64,000 nucleotides of DNA from Apoderus coryli (Eukaryota > Arthropoda > Insecta > Coleoptera > Attelabidae): positions 1,798,001 to 1,862,000 of the forward strand of contig OU452199.1 of assembly GCA_911728435.2 (NCBI GenBank), read 5' to 3'. Below, in pieces: positions 36,053-48,105 of the stretch (within the stretch, counting starts at the first letter, position 1; each line of letters starts with the position of its first letter). Made by a program: the position numbers and the translations under genes. The notes under the pieces are model-generated. The model did not search any database and was not told where the DNA came from. It was given only the letters and a program-made list of their open reading frames with translations.

Positions 36053-38190
36053 ACCGGGTATTCCATTAAGGGTGGACAGGTAGCATATCTCAGGAAGTAA
36101 TAGTCGTAGGACAATGGGGAAAAAATTCTATTAGGGAAATCGACTATGGCAAATTGCTGGAAATAGTTTTTTAGTTCCTAACTATACCGCTAGGGGGCGT
36201 AATAGATACAGTAATGCGAAAAATGCATTTTTATTGAAAATTTCGCAATATAAGTTAGAAAAACAATACTACCACGGTAATGCTACTGAGATTCTACATC
36301 TTTTTGGTGTATCACTTTTTATTGTAAGGCTTGAAATAAAGGCAGCAGGGAAGGACGAAATTTTACCTATGATAATGTCTATAACTTTGGTTTGGCTTAA
36401 CCGAATTTATCAATCTAATTTTTGTTTAAGAACTCAAGCCTTGCTGATGAAGAAAAAAAATATTTTAAATCATAACTGTTTTTTGGGGCTCCGCTAGATG
36501 GCGATATTGGCATCGCCTAAGGTTTTTTTGATTTTTCTTTAAAAACTTAAATGGAATGATATTTTATCAAAAATAAAAAGTAAATTGAATTAGCAACAAA
36601 AAAGTCCAAAACCGCACAGGAAAATCTTTATTCGTTTGAGAGTTATGGCCAAAAGAATGTTGTTCACCAAAATTCGTTGAAAAATCATGTATCTTTAATT
36701 TTCCGTGATCAAGAATGCCATGGGAAATAAAGAAATAGGTTTAAAATGTATTAAACTGATAGTTTAACAAATAAAAATAATGAAAGATCCATTAAAATTA
36801 CCAAATTGCAGAGCTTTCATAAAATTTGTTAAAAGAGGTAGATCTAGATACCCATGAAACAAAATTGGGAAGTTTCTATGCATGGAGACAAATAAATAAA
36901 CACGAATATACTGCTAAATACCCTGACTACGATTCCACACCACACGTTTACACTCCATCTACTTTGATGGTCAACTTCCGGCATCCAATGAGGATTTGTT
37001 TGTGACCAATAATGCGTATTGTGTAAATTAACACTACCACAACTAGAAAAAATGGCTCAGTCCATAAAATCTGTGAGAAAAATTGCGGGGTTTTCCGTGC
37101 ACATATCTCTCAGCCAATAACAAAAGTCTGTAGGCGCTTCTTGTCGATATCGGCATCTGAAAGTGCCTGATGTAAAACCATACAGTAAGGATGCAGTTTA
37201 AAAGATTTTAAAACCCAATATGCTGAAGTGCGATTTATTCAGAAGTCTGAAGAAATGTCACTGACGCTTATATGAGTATTCGCTTCCACATACGCAAGAA
37301 CGCTTATAATATTATCTTCACTGGTAACTGGACGTCTTCTGAGCGGGACTGGATCAACTCTTACACTTGCTTTCTTTGTCCTCTACCCTATATGAAATAA
37401 TCTAACAATAATAATAGTCTTTATTGATTGAGCAATGTGTACAAACTTTAGATGAGACATACAAAGTAAACAAGGAAAGATCTTCTGCACTGAGATTTAA
37501 AATATCACAATGAACTTGTCCTTAATCGAAAGGCGAAGTTTAGCTATGAAGCTACTTTTTTACTTAACCCTTGTAGCACTATCCTTAAATTACCACTATA
37601 TTTAGTAACTGATAACAGAGCAAAACTATCATCCTGAATATACAATATTGTTTATCTAATAGAGCATTTTTTTTTAACCAAATTAATTAATTAACTCACA
37701 AATTTTCAGTTATTTTAGTTTTAGTGTAATATGATTTTTTTATTTTTTGTCTGTATTTTTCTGTCTTAAAAAACTTAAAATATCTTGGAAACGGTACTTC
37801 CAAACGTTTTTTTCGAGGAGTACTTTTTTTGTTGGGTAATAAACGAGATATCATTTTTTGCAATTACCAAGTCTCGAAAGTAAACATCAAAAAAGTTTTG
37901 AATGAAAATTTAGCTTAGAGATTGTGTGACCCTCTATGTTTTATAGGAACGCGAATATTTTTAATCGATTCTGCGACCCCAAAAACATTGATATGGAAAA
38001 ATGGAGACTGTTATTTCTAATAATTCATAGTCAGTTAGAGAAAATAGTAAAAATAATATTTTTTTAACTCCCTGTATCTCGAAAAGGAAGGCTCCTTCGG
38101 CAAAAAATTATATACGAAGCTACACTTATTTTAAGCAGTTCAATCACCTCTAGAAATTTGGCCATGTCTTTCTGAAACACCCGGTATAAT
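36053..38190 (-). mobile_element. Element with ACCGGGTGTT-type ends and transposase relic
   Basis: The left end TACCGGGTATTCCATTAAGG begins a few bases after the previous element. The right end, GAAACACCCGGTATA at about 38172-38190, gives the inverse TACCGGGTGTTTC, so the ends share only about 12 bp. The minus strand at 37390-36920 keeps transposase motifs (RRRPVTSEDNIISVLAYVEA, HNTHYWSQTNPHW, SRWSVNVWCGIV) broken by stops and shifts. A LINE 3' end interrupts it at 37400-37640. Treating both ends as one element is inferred. Confidence 0.5.
37400..37640 (-). mobile_element. LINE 3' tail fragment
   Basis: On the minus strand this reads GTTTGTACACATTGC, then TCAATCAATAAAGACTATT with an (ATT)n end at 37405. 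It looks like a severely 5'-truncated CR1-like LINE 3' UTR. No coding sequence. Confidence 0.4.
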
Positions 38191-39370
38191 TCAATATGAG
38201 GACTCCAATATTTCAGTATGGTACTAGAAATATTATCAAGTCCATAAGCATTGGATTTTAGTTCAAATAATATTTTATTAATTTCACGTGATGCCAGTCG
38301 AAATTGAAAATTTGTAATTAGGGTTGAGAATATTATTCAAATCGTAATTAATAGTATCAGCACACTGATGATCATTAGAAACGTTGCTTTGTAAAAATTA
38401 TGAGTTTATAGTATCAGGACTCAAATCATACTGTAAATTTCCCCCGACTTTTTACAGTGCACTTTTATAATACGATTTCTCTTTTTCGTCAAAATAGACT
38501 TCAGTTTCAGCCATTGAACTTATTATTATTGTTCACATCGGAATTGGACTCCTCTCGTATTTCATAGTGATCTCTGCGGCACCCACTTGGCACAGAGCTT
38601 TCGCATACCTATCCAAATGTAAAATGGTAAAAAGACTACCATCTGATATCTTTACAATGTCAGCTAGATCGTGCACCTTCAATTTGCGATCGTTCATAAC
38701 CCATTTTTTAATATTTTTGACGTTTTCTGCAATAACAGCCTCATTTGGACGTCCATTATGCGGTCGCTCTTAATTTTTGTACGAAATTAAAACGTCAAAA
38801 CCTTATTGTTCACATCCGAATTGTACTCCTCTCGTATTTCATATAGCAAACCCCGAATATAAGATAAATACCATTCCACCCTGTATGCACGTGATATTTC
38901 TGTAGGGGCATCCAGTTATAAAGTTTGTGGGCGAGAGGTAAGGAACGAAGCTCGCCTCGCTATCATGGCTGATAATGGAGCCGGAGTATTTTTATCGACT
39001 GGTCGGCAGAGCGTTTATTGGTCGGGACGTCGACAGAATGCAGCACGTGATTGGTCTCTGCCATCGCTCCGGAAATTCGGCGGACGGAAGTGGGAAAAAC
39101 GCGCGCTCCGGTATCTCTCTTTGCTACTGAAGGGATATTTTTGGGGGATCTCTATACAGGGAATGATTCTATAGAAGAACGTTCAGGATGTCTTGCATTG
39201 TGTTAAATTTCAGAAACTTTTCATGAGGGTTAGCGCGTATTGCGTAATATGAAATTCGTGAAGTTCCAAATATATCTAAAAGATTAAATAATGCTCCAAA
39301 TTGTTGCAAAATCAAAATGTAACAAACAATAATCAGTTCACAAAAAATATTCAGTAATAATACCCCTAGG
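38191..39370. other. Unassigned spacer with a GC-rich block at 38930-39130
   Basis: Mostly unrecognised. The stretch 38930-39130 is much richer in G, C and CpG than its surroundings and contains two ATTGG (inverted CCAAT) sequences, as a promoter might. No gene start can be attached to it. Confidence 0.3.
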
Positions 39371-39525
39371 GTCTTGATAATACCGAGATAATTTTGTCAT
39401 AGAGAATGCCGAAAGCGTATTGGTTGATAATAGCCCAAGGCCGCAGGCCGAGGGCTATTATCCTTGAGCAACTCGCGCTTGAAGGATTCTCTATGACAAA
39501 ATTTTGAGTATTTATCAAGGCCCGA
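39371..39525. repeat. Imperfect 155-bp palindrome
   Basis: Outer arms GGGTCTTGATAATACC...ATTTTGTCATAGAGAAT (39371-39420) pair with ATTCTCTATGACAAAAT...TTATCAAGGCCC on the other side. Inner arms GATAATAGCCC / GGGCTATTATC are perfect. The centre is GGCCGCAGGCC. It lies about 120 bp beyond the stop of the Crypton-like recombinase. Confidence 0.75.
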
Positions 39526-39645
39526 GAAGTATTCGATAAGATAATTTTTTACTTTGTAGATATCAAAAATTTGATTGTCAATCTAACGTTTAATAATTTT
39601 CAATGCAAAATGTATTAGTTTTAATCAAACAAATATTATTCATTT

Positions 39646-40759
39646 TTATTTAAAACTACAGTTGTGAAAAGTACAATTGGTAAATGTTAAATTGGAAGAA
39701 GAGTTTGCTGAAGTTGACGGATTGTTAATTTCCACTGTTGAAGAAATTCCTCGCATGGTGTTGATTATTTCACCATAGCGTTCTTGGTTAATATTCAAGT
39801 ACGGTTTAATTGAATTAGAGCTGCTATGTCCTGTTATTTTTATTAATTGCTGTTCAGGAATTCCTTTATTTGCCAAATAGCTAACTGCAGTTGATCTGTT
39901 CGAATGATTGGATATCTTTTTACACTTAGTGTCCAAACCAATAGCTTGGGCGGATGATTTGGTCCACATATTAACTGTGTTCTTGCCTACCGGTATATTG
40001 TCAAACCATGTGTCACTTTCGGATTTCCAGAAACGATTTGGTCTCAAGAATAAGCGACTGGAAGTAATATTTTTCCCCCTTTTGAACAATAATTTATGGA
40101 ATAACCGAACAGGGCATGCACTTTCGTTTGCAATATTTGGAACAAGCCACTTACTATTTGTACAACTTTTCGATCCTCCTTGGCATGTTTTACTGAATAT
40201 TGGATTGTATTCAATTCTGTTGATTGGCGCTCCATCATTATTTTTCTCAATCGTGAAATAATCTATAAGGCAATTAGCTGGTTCACCACCTCGCCAAGCT
40301 AACTCAACAGCTACAATATGGTAAACATTTTTTTGTAAACCTTCTTGGTGTACATTCATCCCATAATCCAATGATTTTAGCCAAATCACTTGAACTCAAA
40401 TTTGATGAACTGTATTTTCGTTTGTTTGGATCCTGCTGTAATCTTTTACGTTTTGCATTTCTTGCATCTCGCGCATTTTTGAATCTCACACTGGTAAACG
40501 AGTCGAATACAATTTTGAAGTCATTGAAGTATTTCTCCTGGAGTAGCCTATTCGTAGTATTCCAAATTGTTTTTACAGTTGCTTCTTTATATTCTTGACT
40601 AATAATACGAAAGTGGACTGATGCATTTCCATAACATATTTTCGTCTGCTCATTTGACATCTGTCCAAATTGAATAATACCAAATATTTTGCCAGAACAT
40701 TCGACAACAAAAAGCTTCAAATACCGTCTCGAAGGACCAAGGTTTTGGATTAATAACAC
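39646..40759 (-). CDS. Crypton-like tyrosine recombinase, one frameshift
   Basis: Two overlapping minus-strand frames (40759-40304 and 40389-39646) together read as one protein. The switch between them lies at about 40310-40370. The N-terminal part is basic (ARDARNAKRKR). The C-terminal part has CPVRLFHKLLFKR, PVGKNTV, then NHSNRST (catalytic His-x-x-Arg), ITGHSSS and a final Tyr in NQERYGEI. These match tyrosine recombinases of Crypton transposons and their domesticated relatives (KCTD1, ZMYM and QRICH1-type DUF3504 domains). Cryptons move by a recombinase rather than a DDE transposase. The single frameshift suggests a fairly recent relic or a sequence error. Confidence 0.7.
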
Positions 40760-40831
40760 TCGTTGACTAATAATACGAAAATGGACTGTATTTTTAATAT
40801 TATCTTTTCGAAACTATCAGGCAAAAACTAT

Positions 40832-41489
40832 CTTCTTCTTAAAATGCCGTACACTTCTAGTGCGTTGGCGACTATCTCATCATAATAAGGGTCCTTGCTT
40901 ACGCAGCGCGACAGAGCTCGCCCGTATTGCTAATGCCTATCCAGTTCTTCATGTTTCTCAACCAGGACATCTGTTTGCGTCCTACTCCTCTCTTCCCTTC
41001 AATTTTTCCTTGGAGAATTATCTGTTGTATTTTGTACTTCTCTCCTCGTAGTATGTGGCCCAGGTATCCAATTTTCCGTTTCTTGATTATGTTGAAAAGT
41101 TCTCTTTCGCATCCCGCCCTTCTAAGAACGTCTTCATTTCGAACTCGGTCTACCCACGATATACGTAGCATCCTTCTTAGACACCACATTTCAAAAGCCT
41201 CAAGCTTGTTTATCGACCGGATCTTCAGAGTCCATGTTTCCATTCCATATAACAGGATCGACCAGACGTAACACTGCACCATTCTGCATCTTAATTTGAG
41301 GGACAATGTCAGGTTGCAAAGAAAGGGTCTTAGGCTTGTGAAAGCTTGCCTCGCTTGTTGTATGCGACAGCAAATTTCCTGTTCGGGATTCCATTGTTCA
41401 TTTATGTTGGTTCCAAGGTATTTAAAGTTTTGCACTCGTTCAATAGGTTGGTCTTCCAAGTTTAACACAGCATTTTGAGGAGGGTTTCT
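40832..41489 (-). mobile_element. RTE-clade LINE 3' fragment, second family, with 11-bp duplication
   Basis: An open frame at 41468-40899 encodes only the C-terminal third of an RTE-type protein: FKYLGTNI, WSILLYGMETWTL, KLEAFEMWCLRR, then GYLGHIL and GRKQMSWLRNM. The family is clearly diverged from the copies at 5382 and 42151. The 3' tail CTTCTTCTT is at 40832. The target-site duplication GCAAAAACTAT is at 40821-40831 and 41490-41500. Confidence 0.88.
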
Positions 41490-41500
41490 GCAAAAACTAT

Positions 41501-42142
41501 ACCTGACATAAACTATCGATAAAACGTTTCATACTATACAATATAAATAACGATCCTCATGCACAAGACACCCTGAACTATCGATTCGACACAATCCACA
41601 CCAGACCCGTTCTTCCTCTCCCATTTTCGCAATTTATTACAGCTATTTATTTTCGCAGACTAAATTACATGCATATAAACGTTCTGTTGCTACTGCTACC
41701 ACCACGCCAGGGTAGGTATATCACACGGGGGTTGTGTCAGCTCTATATAATAATATATCCTCCTCCTCGCCCACCTATTATCATATCTACTTTATATTCT
41801 CTATTTTCCTTCTTATTGTATCAAATCAGCAGCGAAAAGGAATATGGTTATGTGTCTACTGTTATAAACGGACGCCCTAATGAAATTGTAAAAGTTTAAC
41901 AAGCTTTTATTATACTAAACAGGGTGGCTAACTTCTATGGTTAAGAGAAATACAATTAGATGTTCATTTGATATAATATAATACAATGGACTCAGTTGCA
42001 GTCCTCGATGCAATCGTTCATAAGAAAAGCACACACCTAATGACTTTACTTTCATAAATGGAAACAATTTTAAAAATGTTTTCCTACAAAAGAGCCTCAA
42101 GAAAAGTAAACGGTGCACTACGTTGAATATTTAAATATATGT
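41501..42142. other. Spacer, no gene seen
   Basis: No supported exon or transposon sequence. Confidence 0.3.
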
Positions 42143-42150
42143 AAAAACAA

Positions 42151-44266
42151 GAACCAAGGATAGATTATGATAGACTCAAGGACGAAAACATCAAAAGCAA
42201 AGTGAGCAAAAAGCTGAATGAAGCGTTAACAACGTTAGTCATATCACAACCAACTGAGGGGACGAATCTTGACAATACATGAAATGACATGGAAGAAAAG
42301 ATGATGAATACGGCAAGAACGGAGATAGGATATAGACGGAATGTTAAAAGGAAAAAATGGATGACAGACGAAATACTGGCAATGTTTGAAGAGAGAAGGA
42401 AATACAAGAACAAAGGCAGACGAGACAAATATATGACGCTGCAAAATACCATAAGAAGAGCAGTAAGAGCGGCAAAAAATAAGTGGCTGAAGGAACAGTG
42501 CGAAGAAATGGAACACTTGCAAGAACAGCACGATGAGTATAACCTGCACAAGGAAATAAAAGAAACAGCTGGAATGTACAGGAAACGGACTTTCTGTAAT
42601 ATACAAAATGAACAAGGACAAATGGCACAAGATAACGCACAGAGAAAAGCTATTTGGGAACAATATATTAGTAATCTTTTTGCAGATGATAGACCTCAGT
42701 TAGAAGATAATCAGGAAGATGACCTGTCTGGACCGTCAATTACAATAGAAGAGATTACTAGGGCAATAAAAAGCTCGAAAGATAAGAAAACGGTTGGACC
42801 AGATGTAGTGCCTGTTGAACTGCTCAAATTACTGGACAACGAAAGTATTAAGAGGCTACAAAGACTTTTCAACCAAATTTACAACACAGGAAAATTCCCA
42901 ACCAAATGGCTTACATCTCTTTTTATTCCACTCCCAAAGAAGAGTAACGCAACAAAATGTGAAGATCACAGATTGATCAGCTTGATGAGCCACACTCTGA
43001 AAGTGTTTCTGAAGGTCATTCACTACAGAATTTCCACAAAATGCGAAAGCGCTGTTGGATCCTCTCAATTCGGATTTAGAAAGGGTCTCGGTGCAAGAGA
43101 GGCACTGGTCGCAACCCAAGTGTTGGTTCAGAACTGTTATGATCAGAGAAAAGATGTAGCGATGTGTTTCATAGATTACGCAAAAGCATTTGATAGAGTG
43201 CAACATCACAAACTCGTTCAAATGCTGAGGCGAATTGACATAGATCAAAAGGACATACGCTGTATTGAAAGCTTGTACTGGAACCAATCAGCGGCAGTTA
43301 GATCTGACAGCGAAGTTACGAAAGCACAGAAAATCCTTAGAGGTGTAAGACAGGGATGTATCCTCTCCCCACTTCTGTTTAACATTTACTCTGAAAATAT
43401 CTTCCAGGAAGCTCTCGAAGGACAACAATTAGGCATCAAAGTAAATGGCACATGGATCAACAATATACGGTATGCAGACGACACAGTCCTGATAGCAGAC
43501 AATATGAATGACCTCCAAAGATTCCTGAACATGGTTGGAATGCACGGCCGACGCATGGGAATCAACATCAACATAAAAAAGACAAAATTCCTAGTAATCA
43601 GCCGCAAATTAGATGAGTTCCGGAATGCGGAACTTACATACGATAGTAAAGACATAGAACGAGTTAAAAAGTTTAACTATCTGGGGACTTGGATATGTGA
43701 AGACTGGTCTTCAGATGCGGAAATCAGGTACAGGATAGAAAAAGCGAGGAGCTCATTCATGAGATTCAAAAACGTCTTTACGAACTCCGACTTTGACCTC
43801 AATCTCAGAATAAGATTCACAAAGTGTTATGTATGGTCCGTACTGTTGTATGGTATGGAAGGCTGGACAGTGAAGGTTAGCACAATGAATAAGCTAGAAG
43901 CATTTGAAATGTGGATCTATCGAAGAATCCTGAAAGTCCCATGGACAGCAAGAAAGACCAACGAGGAAATTTTGAGGACGATAGGAAGAGAACGCGAATT
44001 GCTGGACACGATAAAGCGCAGGAAGACAGCGTATCTGGGGCATGTGATACGCAACGAAAGGTACCATTTCCTACAATTAATAATATAAGGAAAAATAGAA
44101 GGAAGAAGGGGTGTAGGCAGAAAGAGGATGCCGTGGCTCCGAAACATCAAGCATTGGACAGGAATAGGAACCACAGGAGAATTAATTCACACCACCAGAG
44201 ATAAGAAAAAATGGTCAGAAGTGATCGCAAACATCCATTAATGGATAGCAGCGGAAGAAGAAGAAG
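42151..44266 (+). mobile_element. 5'-truncated RTE-clade LINE, nearly intact reverse transcriptase
   Basis: A 599-codon frame (42289-44088) covers the linker and the whole reverse transcriptase: PKKSNATKCEDHR, QFGFRKGLG, CFIDYAKAFD, then RYADDTVLIAD. Upstream in-frame codons to about 42160 are broken by one stop. The endonuclease is missing. One nonsense codon (TAA at 44086-44088) interrupts the C-terminal tail, which continues to EVIANIH at about 44240. The 3' tail is (GAA)n. AAAAACAA at 42143-42150 and 44267-44274 is a plausible but A-rich duplication. It is very similar to the copy in the BRD8 intron. Confidence 0.9.
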
Positions 44267-44279
44267 AAAAACAATTGGC

Positions 44280-44410
44280 ATATTCTCACGTTTAAGTTTA
44301 ACGTGAACTACGAGGGCATTGAAAATAAGGACCTTATCTAAAAGATTGAAACACCGAATACCAAGTTTAAATAGACTAAGTTTATTAACAGTTAAAGTTG
44401 AGAAGAGTTT
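44280..44410 (+). repeat. Dispersed repeat, second copy of the 21893 sequence
   Basis: GTGAACTACGAGGGCA, GATTGAAACACCGAATACC and AGTTTATTAACAGTTAAAG match 21893-22030. It is directly at the 3' end of the RTE copy. From about 44410 to 45060 I see nothing else. Confidence 0.5.
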
Positions 44411-45059
44411 ACAAAATGATGAAACTTAAATTAGAGACTATAGAGTTAAAATAATAGAATACAAATAATATTACTTACATTAAAATATAAGAGACCACAT
44501 ACGGTCAAGTTGCACTATGGTTCACATTTATCCTGCCTTGACTGTTTTCGTAGAGGATTAAAGTAATTGAAAGATATGTTTTATCTTATTTAATTCATAC
44601 GCTATAACAATATCATTTGCCTTTATAAAATACTCAGCATGTAGTTTATCTTTCAAACTTCAAAAACTCATCATTTTGAGACTTGGTAACACTTCTTTTT
44701 GGTAGGTGTGGGCTGTTGATTGATTGCACTCAATCAATTAGTTATCGTGTCCGAAACCCTTGATGTTGTTCAAAAACTGATTATATGAACGTCCAGCTGT
44801 GGAAAAGGTTTGTTCTCGTAGGATTCGCACAATTTGAGAAAAGCTCAATAAATATAATGGGGGTGCTTGAAAAGTCGTTTATAAGAATGCATTAGGTGAC
44901 GAGTCTATGAGCCGCAAGTAGTCCACGATCGAAGCAGTTTAAAAAAAGGGCTTCTGTTTTTTTGAGGAAAAACGGCTCAAATGAGAAGTGTAACTTTAGT
45001 CAATTCTGATTCCTACACCTCAATTCAAATCATTCTTCATAAAGACAAGGCCACGATTT

Positions 45060-46246
45060 TTGAGTGCAATTTCTAGAAATTCGACGCTGCATGATCAAAT
45101 CCAACAAGACAAGGACCATAGACAGCGTCACAAAAGTTAGAATGCGACAAGACCAAGGATTCACATAATTGTTTTCTTAAAGCCGTTGTGAGAGTTTTTC
45201 TATTACTGTACAAGAGTTTTAAATTGTAAAACGCTTTTTTTATACAGGCACTCACATGCTCCCTGAATCTCAGGTTCGTGTCCATTATCATACCCAAGTT
45301 CCGAGCCATAGGCACATTCTCCATCCGCATATTATCAACCGTTATTGAAACTAGGTCTCTGTAACGGCTTCTTGACCTTGGTCTTGTCCTTGTTAATCTC
45401 TAAACAGTGCCCATTCGAAGCTTTAACCAGATTATTAATATCACCATTAAACAGGTTAACGGCCGGCTGCAGTTGTTGAGGATCGAAACACGCATACAAT
45501 TGAGTATCATCTGCATATAAATGAGCTGAAGAATGCTTAACACTGCAGATAAGTCGTGATGTATAGAGGCAGTATAAAATTGGGGCAAGTATAGAGCCTT
45601 GAGGCACCCCTGCTAAGAGACTTTTTTCTTGTGATACTCTTCCCCCCTCGAGGACCACAACCTGCCTCCTACCCGATATATAGCACTGAATCAATCCCCT
45701 AGCACATCCGCCAAAGCCCAAGTACTCAAGGATCACCATCAACAAATCATGGTTGAGGCGATCGAATGCCTTCGAATAATCCAGAAGCACCAGAGCCGCC
45801 AACTGTCCACTATCCACCGCCCTAAAAATATCATCCGTTATCTTAAGCAAGGCCGTACAACAGCTATAGTTAGATCGAAAACCGGACTGAGTACTAGGCA
45901 GAAGACAATGATTTTCAACATACACTTTTATCTGGTCAAATAAGATACGCTCGACGATCTTGGAGATGGCAGGCAGAATACTAATTGGTCGCAAATCCCC
46001 CACGGCTTTTGGGCAAGGTTTTTTAGGAACTGGAATTACATGAGCAAGTTTCCATTCATCAGGAAATACAGACGATTCAATACATGAATTAACCAAGTTA
46101 GTCAAAATCGGCAATAAGAAAGAACATGCTCTTTTTAACATTTCTACAGAGATACGATCGCTACCAACAGCATTGGTTCTGATTCTAGAAAGAGCAATTT
46201 CTACCTGATCCAAGGCAACCAATTCAAACTTAAAGCTGCCAGCATT
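45060..46246 (-). mobile_element. CR1/Jockey-type LINE reverse transcriptase, truncated
   Basis: An open frame at 46222-45335 carries NAVGSDRISVEML, LRPISILPAISKIVERI, QSGFRSNYSC, LLDYSKAFDRLNHD, GVPQGSILAPILY and HLYADDTQLY, which is an intact palm domain. It continues after one frameshift at 45330-45073 (NLGMIMDTNLRF, and HSNFCDAVYGP). The N-terminal endonuclease is missing. The 5' boundary carries a 24-bp inverted repeat (46223-46246 with 46291-46314). Confidence 0.8.
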
Positions 46247-46589
46247 ATGACCAGGATCTCTTTGATTTTTATGCTAATAATCGCAGACACAATGCTGGCA
46301 GCTTTAAGTTTGAATATGTGAAAGGTTAACAAAATGACTATTTATGTTATCGGGGTTATTCAGGTTATGCGGGAGACTTTCTTTGTCAGTTGTCCCGGGA
46401 AGTTCCATTCTCAATACTATTCTTAAGAAATTCTTTCTTTCGAGTATTGGTTTCGGATGTTACAAAATTCCTGAGTAGTTTGTATGCCGACCAGTTCGCA
46501 TCAGTCTTATTTTTTTTATATTTGGTTTATACGTTTCCAAATAACTTAAATATACCAGCTCATTCTACCGAAAGTGTTTAAGAGGTCTT

Positions 46590-47015
46590 TTTCCTATAAC
46601 GTCACGAAATGCATAAATTCCTGGCCAAAAGAATTAAGGGAAGCTAAAACGAAAAATGTGTTTAAGAGAAAATTCTTGAGACTCATTGCCTAAACCAGGA
46701 GTGGTTTTTGTTGAGGCTTGCTGTGTAATGTGTGGGGATGCATGCTTGTTCATAGCATTCGGATCCAGTAAATTATTGTTTTTGTTATTATTGTTCTTTT
46801 TTCTTAGTTGCGTTTTGTATTTATATTTGTAATTTGTATACGTATTTTTTTTCAACTTAGCATAAGCTTGTTTTTTCAATGGGTTAGCTGAACAGACGGT
46901 TATATGCTTGCAAAGCACCGTACTGAAACTCGCCCAGTTGCATTAAATAATTAAGATTTGTATGTTTGTAACGACACATGTAATGCAATAAAAGTACTTT
47001 ATTATTATTATTATT
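46590..47015 (+). mobile_element. CR1-like LINE 3' end
   Basis: The frame NSWPKELREAKTKNVFKRKF resembles the C-terminus of CR1-like proteins (WN-x-LP ... A-x-x-x-x-FK). It is followed by about 290 bp of 3' UTR, then GCAATAAAAGTACTTTATT and (ATT)n to 47015. Opposite orientation to the LINE at 45060-46246. Confidence 0.5.
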
Positions 47016-48105
47016 TATTATAGTATCTACAGTAGCATATTACGTAGTTTCTAAGAAAACATCTCTATGTTGTCTATTTGACTATTGTTGACAATTTGTT
47101 TTGAAACTACAACTATTATACTTAAAATGTCTAAGATAAATAATGTCTATATGGCTTAAATGAAATTAAAGCGGAACAGAATGCTTAACAAAAGAAATTG
47201 CTCCTGAATGTTCAACTAAATATTTACGTCAGTTTATGGTGTGTTAAGAATGTTTTGCAAACAAAACTGCACCTTCCTTGATTATATAGCTGCTTTAGTA
47301 CCTACTTAAATTCTCTAAATTTAATAATGTCTGTCGCTCAATTTCACAGCTATGCTACATATAGTTAAATATAAAAAGAACTGTTTTAAAAGACAGAAAA
47401 TTATTGACAAAATTTGCACTTAATTTTTAAAATTATTGTTGAAAGAAGTATTTGCCGTTACAACAAAAATTACTATGAGTAATTATTTTTTACTATTAAT
47501 AGTCACTTCATGTAAGATGTTTTTCCACTTGTATACTTTGCTAATTTGTCTTGTTGTTCTTGTTTTTGTTCGTCGACTTTTCTCACATTTTCTTCTTTGG
47601 TTCCTTCGATATTCGGCATTGCTGGCTGATCTCCAAATTTCTTGTATTGCCTTTCATTGCTAGCTAGATAAGTACCGTGTTTGTTTACTTCAATGTATAA
47701 AAAAATGATACAATATTAGTTGCAATAAAAATACCAACGTCACCTCCACAAACTGTTTATTATTTAAAAGTGGAACATGTTTCGGGATATCTCAGATCCC
47801 ATCATCAGCCGCCACAAAGCTGCAAAAACATCAAACATGCTGAGACTGTCTCAGGTTTAACCGCCTTTGTTTTAATTTTAAGTTGTTTTTCTGTCCTTTC
47901 CCTATAGTTCCTTGATTATTTTGAGCATACATGTAATAAATAGTAGCATCATACATGTATAATGATATGCACAGACCTTTAAGTAAGTACCTTACGAAAA
48001 AGAGAAGATATGGGATGTGGTGCAAGTGGGCATTATGATCCTATATATTCTATTCATAGCACTTATTCATGTTTTATTTATAGTAGAGTACAATAATTCT
48101 TGTAG
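47016..48105. other. Spacer with a structured motif at 47775-47808
   Basis: No gene seen. On the minus strand at 47808-47775 it reads CTGATGA, a GGGAT/ATCCC stem, then CGAAACATGT (see findings). Confidence 0.45.

Noticed and set aside
47775..47860. A complete hammerhead ribozyme
   Set aside because: Core and stem II fit, but no upstream cleavage triplet with a pairing stem I could be found; kept only as a motif finding.
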